From positions 1 through 16,574 of the forward strand of contig JBKQNY010000022.1 in the NCBI GenBank assembly GCA_052145775.1: DNA of 16,574 nucleotides, given 5' to 3'. Every line of letters begins with the position of its first letter. Positions within the stretch are counted from its first letter, which is position 1. The notes below the pieces were generated by a model. It was not told where the DNA came from, made no database searches, and was given only the letters and a program-made list of their open reading frames with translations. The position numbers and the translations under genes are program-made. Shown piece after piece: positions 14,557-16,574 of this stretch. The DNA is from CAVYPR01 sp052145775. Lineage in GTDB: Bacteria > Actinomycetota > Acidimicrobiia > Acidimicrobiales > RAAP-2.

Positions 14557-16574
14557 ATGGCCCGAGACGTCCCCTCCAGCGAGCCGCTGCACCGCGCCTT
14601 GGGCCTCACCGACGACGAGCTGGCCCGGGTGGAGGCCGTCTTGGGGCGCGAGCCCAACCACCTCGAGCTGGCCCTCTACGCCGTCATGTGGAGTGAACAC
14701 TGCTCGTACAAGTCCTCGCGGGTGCACCTGCGACGGCTGCCCACCGAGGGGGAGCGGGTGCTGGTCGGCCCGGGCGAGAACGCGGGCGTGATCGACGCCG
14801 GTGACGGGATCGCGCTGGCCATCCGCATCGAGAGCCACAACCACCCGTCGGCCATCGAGCCGCACCAGGGTGCGGCCACCGGGGTGGGGGGGATCCTGCG
14901 CGACATCTTCACCATGGGGGCCCGGCCCCTGGCCGTGATGGACCCGCTCTTCTTCGGACCCCTCGACGAGCCGCGACAGCGCTGGCTGCTCGAGGGCGTG
15001 GTCGCCGGCATCTCGAGCTACGGCAACTCCGTCGGCGTGCCGACGGTCGGGGGCGAGCTCACCTTCGACCGCTGCTACGCCCAGAACCCGCTGGTGAACG
15101 TGCTCTGCCTGGGCGCGCTCCCGGTCGAGCGGCTGGTCCTGGGCCGGGCCTCGGGGCCGGGCAACCTGGCGGTCCTGCTCGGCTCGACCACCGGGCGCGA
15201 CGGGATCGGCGGGGTGAGCGTGCTGGCCTCGGCGGGGTTCGACGGCGACGACGGCGGCGCGGCGGCCGACGACGCCAAGCGCCCGAGCGTCCAGGTTGGC
15301 GACCCGTTCGAGGAGAAGCGGCTCATCGAGGCCTGCCTCGCCCTGCTCGACGATGGCCTGGTGGTGGGCATCCAGGACCTGGGCGGCGCCGGCCTGGCCT
15401 GCGCCACCAGCGAGACCGCGGCCCGCGGCGGGGTGGGCATGGAGGTCGACGTCTCCGCCGTCCCCCGCCGCGAGGAGGGGATGGAACCCTGGGAGGTGAT
15501 GACCAGCGAGAGCCAGGAGCGGATGCTGGCCATCGTCACGCCCGAGTCCTGGCCTGCGGTGGAGGAGGTCTGCCGCCGGTGGGAGGTGCGGGCCACGGTG
15601 GTCGGTCGGGTCACCGACCCGGTGGAGGGGCCCGACGGCGCGGCGGGCCGGCTGCGGATCCGCCAGGGGTTCGACGGCCCGGTGCTGGCCGACGTCCCGG
15701 CCGTCTCGCTGGCCGACGAGGCCCCTCTCTACCACCGCCCCCTGGCGGCCCCGGCGGACCTGGCGGCCCGTCGGGCCGACGACCCCGACGACGAGCCGGC
15801 GCCCGCGGACGGCGGGGCCGACCTGCTGGGCCTGCTCACCGACCCCTCGTGGGTGTGGCGGCAGTACGACCACCAGCTCTTCTTGAACACGGTGGTCGGG
15901 CCGGGCGGCGACGCCGCCCTCCTGCGGCTGGCCGGCCCGGGGCTGCCCCCGAGCGAGCGCGGGATGGCCGTCACCACCGACGCCAACCCCCGATGGTGCG
16001 CCGTCGACCCACGGGCGGGGACGGCGCTGGTGCTGGCCGAGTCCCTGTCCAACCTGGCCTGCGTGGGCGCCCGGGCGGTGGCCGTGGTGAACTGCCTCAA
16101 CTTCGGGAACCCCGAGCACCCCGAGGTGATGTGGCAGCTCTCCGAGGCGGTGGACGGCCTGGCCGACGCCTGCCGGGCCTTCGGCCTGCCGGTCATCGGC
16201 GGCAACGTGAGCCTCTACAACGAGTCGGCCGGGCGCGACATCGACCCGACGGTCGTCCTGGGCGTGCTGGGGCTGGTCGACCGGCTCCGCCGGCGGCCGC
16301 CCGGCGCCGGATGGGCCGACGGCTCGACGGTGGTGCTGCTGGGATCCCGCTCGGCGGCCGACGGACCGCCGCACCCGCTGGCCGGGAGCCGCTGGGCGGT
16401 CGAGCGCCGGGGACGGCGGGGCGGGACGCTGCCCCCCCTCGACACCGACGCCCACCGCCGGCTGGTCGACCTGGTGGCCGGGGTGGTGGACGAGACCCTG
16501 GCCGGCGGCGAGGGCCTGTGCACCGGGGTGCACGACGTGTCGGCCGGCGGCCTCGGGGTGACCCTGGCCGAGAT
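14557..16574 (+). CDS. purL: FGAM synthase large subunit PurL (3' end cut off)
   Basis: PurL is the ATP-using synthase subunit that, with PurS and PurQ, converts FGAR to FGAM. The window contains 672 codons without a stop; small-type PurL proteins are about 730-780 residues, so only the last part is missing. Seen are the N-terminal catalytic block MWSEHCSYKSSR (44-55, with His48), IESHNHPSAIEPHQGAATGVGG (about 91-112) and RDIFTMGARPLAVMD (115-129) of the first half, VQDLGGAG-type sequence (here IQDLGGAGLACATSE) with TSESQERM in the middle, and the second-half repeats SLSNLACVGARAVAVVN and VIGGNVSLYNES. Near the right edge it reads VHDVSAGGLG. The ATG at 14557 is preferred; an in-frame GTG lies 9 bases upstream at 14548. 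It is of the short form that needs separate PurQ and PurS, both encoded just upstream but beyond an opposite-strand gene. Confidence 0.95.
   Translation, partial: MARDVPSSEPLHRALGLTDDELARVEAVLGREPNHLELALYAVMWSEHCSYKSSRVHLRRLPTEGERVLVGPGENAGVIDAGDGIALAIRIESHNHPSAIEPHQGAATGVGGILRDIFTMGARPLAVMDPLFFGPLDEPRQRWLLEGVVAGISSYGNSVGVPTVGGELTFDRCYAQNPLVNVLCLGALPVERLVLGRASGPGNLAVLLGSTTGRDGIGGVSVLASAGFDGDDGGAAADDAKRPSVQVGDPFEEKRLIEACLALLDDGLVVGIQDLGGAGLACATSETAARGGVGMEVDVSAVPRREEGMEPWEVMTSESQERMLAIVTPESWPAVEEVCRRWEVRATVVGRVTDPVEGPDGAAGRLRIRQGFDGPVLADVPAVSLADEAPLYHRPLAAPADLAARRADDPDDEPAPADGGADLLGLLTDPSWVWRQYDHQLFLNTVVGPGGDAALLRLAGPGLPPSERGMAVTTDANPRWCAVDPRAGTALVLAESLSNLACVGARAVAVVNCLNFGNPEHPEVMWQLSEAVDGLADACRAFGLPVIGGNVSLYNESAGRDIDPTVVLGVLGLVDRLRRRPPGAGWADGSTVVLLGSRSAADGPPHPLAGSRWAVERRGRRGGTLPPLDTDAHRRLVDLVAGVVDETLAGGEGLCTGVHDVSAGGLGVTLAE

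Overview
The window is ordinary chromosomal DNA from a very GC-rich bacterium. Codons end almost always in G or C, GTG starts are common (dnaJ, hspR, clpB, purA, purB, purC), and the gene order dnaK-grpE-dnaJ-hspR is the hallmark of Actinomycetota. With clpB attached to the heat-shock operon and a purine operon directly downstream, the best guess is an Acidimicrobiia-like actinobacterium. That is an inference from gene order and composition; no ribosomal RNA is present to confirm it.

Layout. (1) Positions 1-149, minus strand: start of an unknown exported protein that runs off the left edge. (2) Positions 150-1220: about 1.07 kb without a clear intact gene, unusually rich in perfect inverted repeats. 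It holds a tiny zinc-finger-like reading frame interrupted by TGA, and the dnaK control region with HspR-type (HAIR-like) operator sequence and an AT-rich promoter. (3) Positions 1221-7778, plus strand: dnaK, grpE, dnaJ, hspR, clpB, with overlaps or gaps of at most 5 bases, a complete Hsp70/Hsp100 disaggregation machine with its own repressor. (4) Positions 7871-13708, plus strand: purA, purD, purB, purC, purS, purQ, a purine biosynthesis operon; every junction from purD to purQ overlaps. (5) Positions 13730-14155, minus strand: a small basic protein of unknown function, convergent with purQ. (6) Positions 14156-14556: a 401-base divergent intergenic region with a good promoter for the minus-strand gene, a two-stem inverted-repeat structure and a purL promoter candidate. 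(7) Position 14557 to the right edge: purL, cut off by the window.

How they work together. DnaK, DnaJ and GrpE form the Hsp70 cycle, ClpB extracts aggregated chains handed over by DnaK, and HspR (known to use DnaK as co-repressor) would shut the operon when free DnaK is plentiful. PurD, PurS/PurQ/PurL, PurC and PurB carry out steps of IMP synthesis; PurA and PurB convert IMP to AMP. PurS, PurQ and PurL are the three parts of one enzyme, yet purL is separated from purSQ by an opposite-strand gene with its own promoter.

Nothing here is clearly a new defence or mobile system. The parts least explained are the TGA-interrupted zinc-finger reading frame and the two related palindromes bracketing it (533-908), the structured element at 14256-14330, and the unknown 141-residue protein between purQ and purL. 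All calls come from reading the sequence; no database search was possible.
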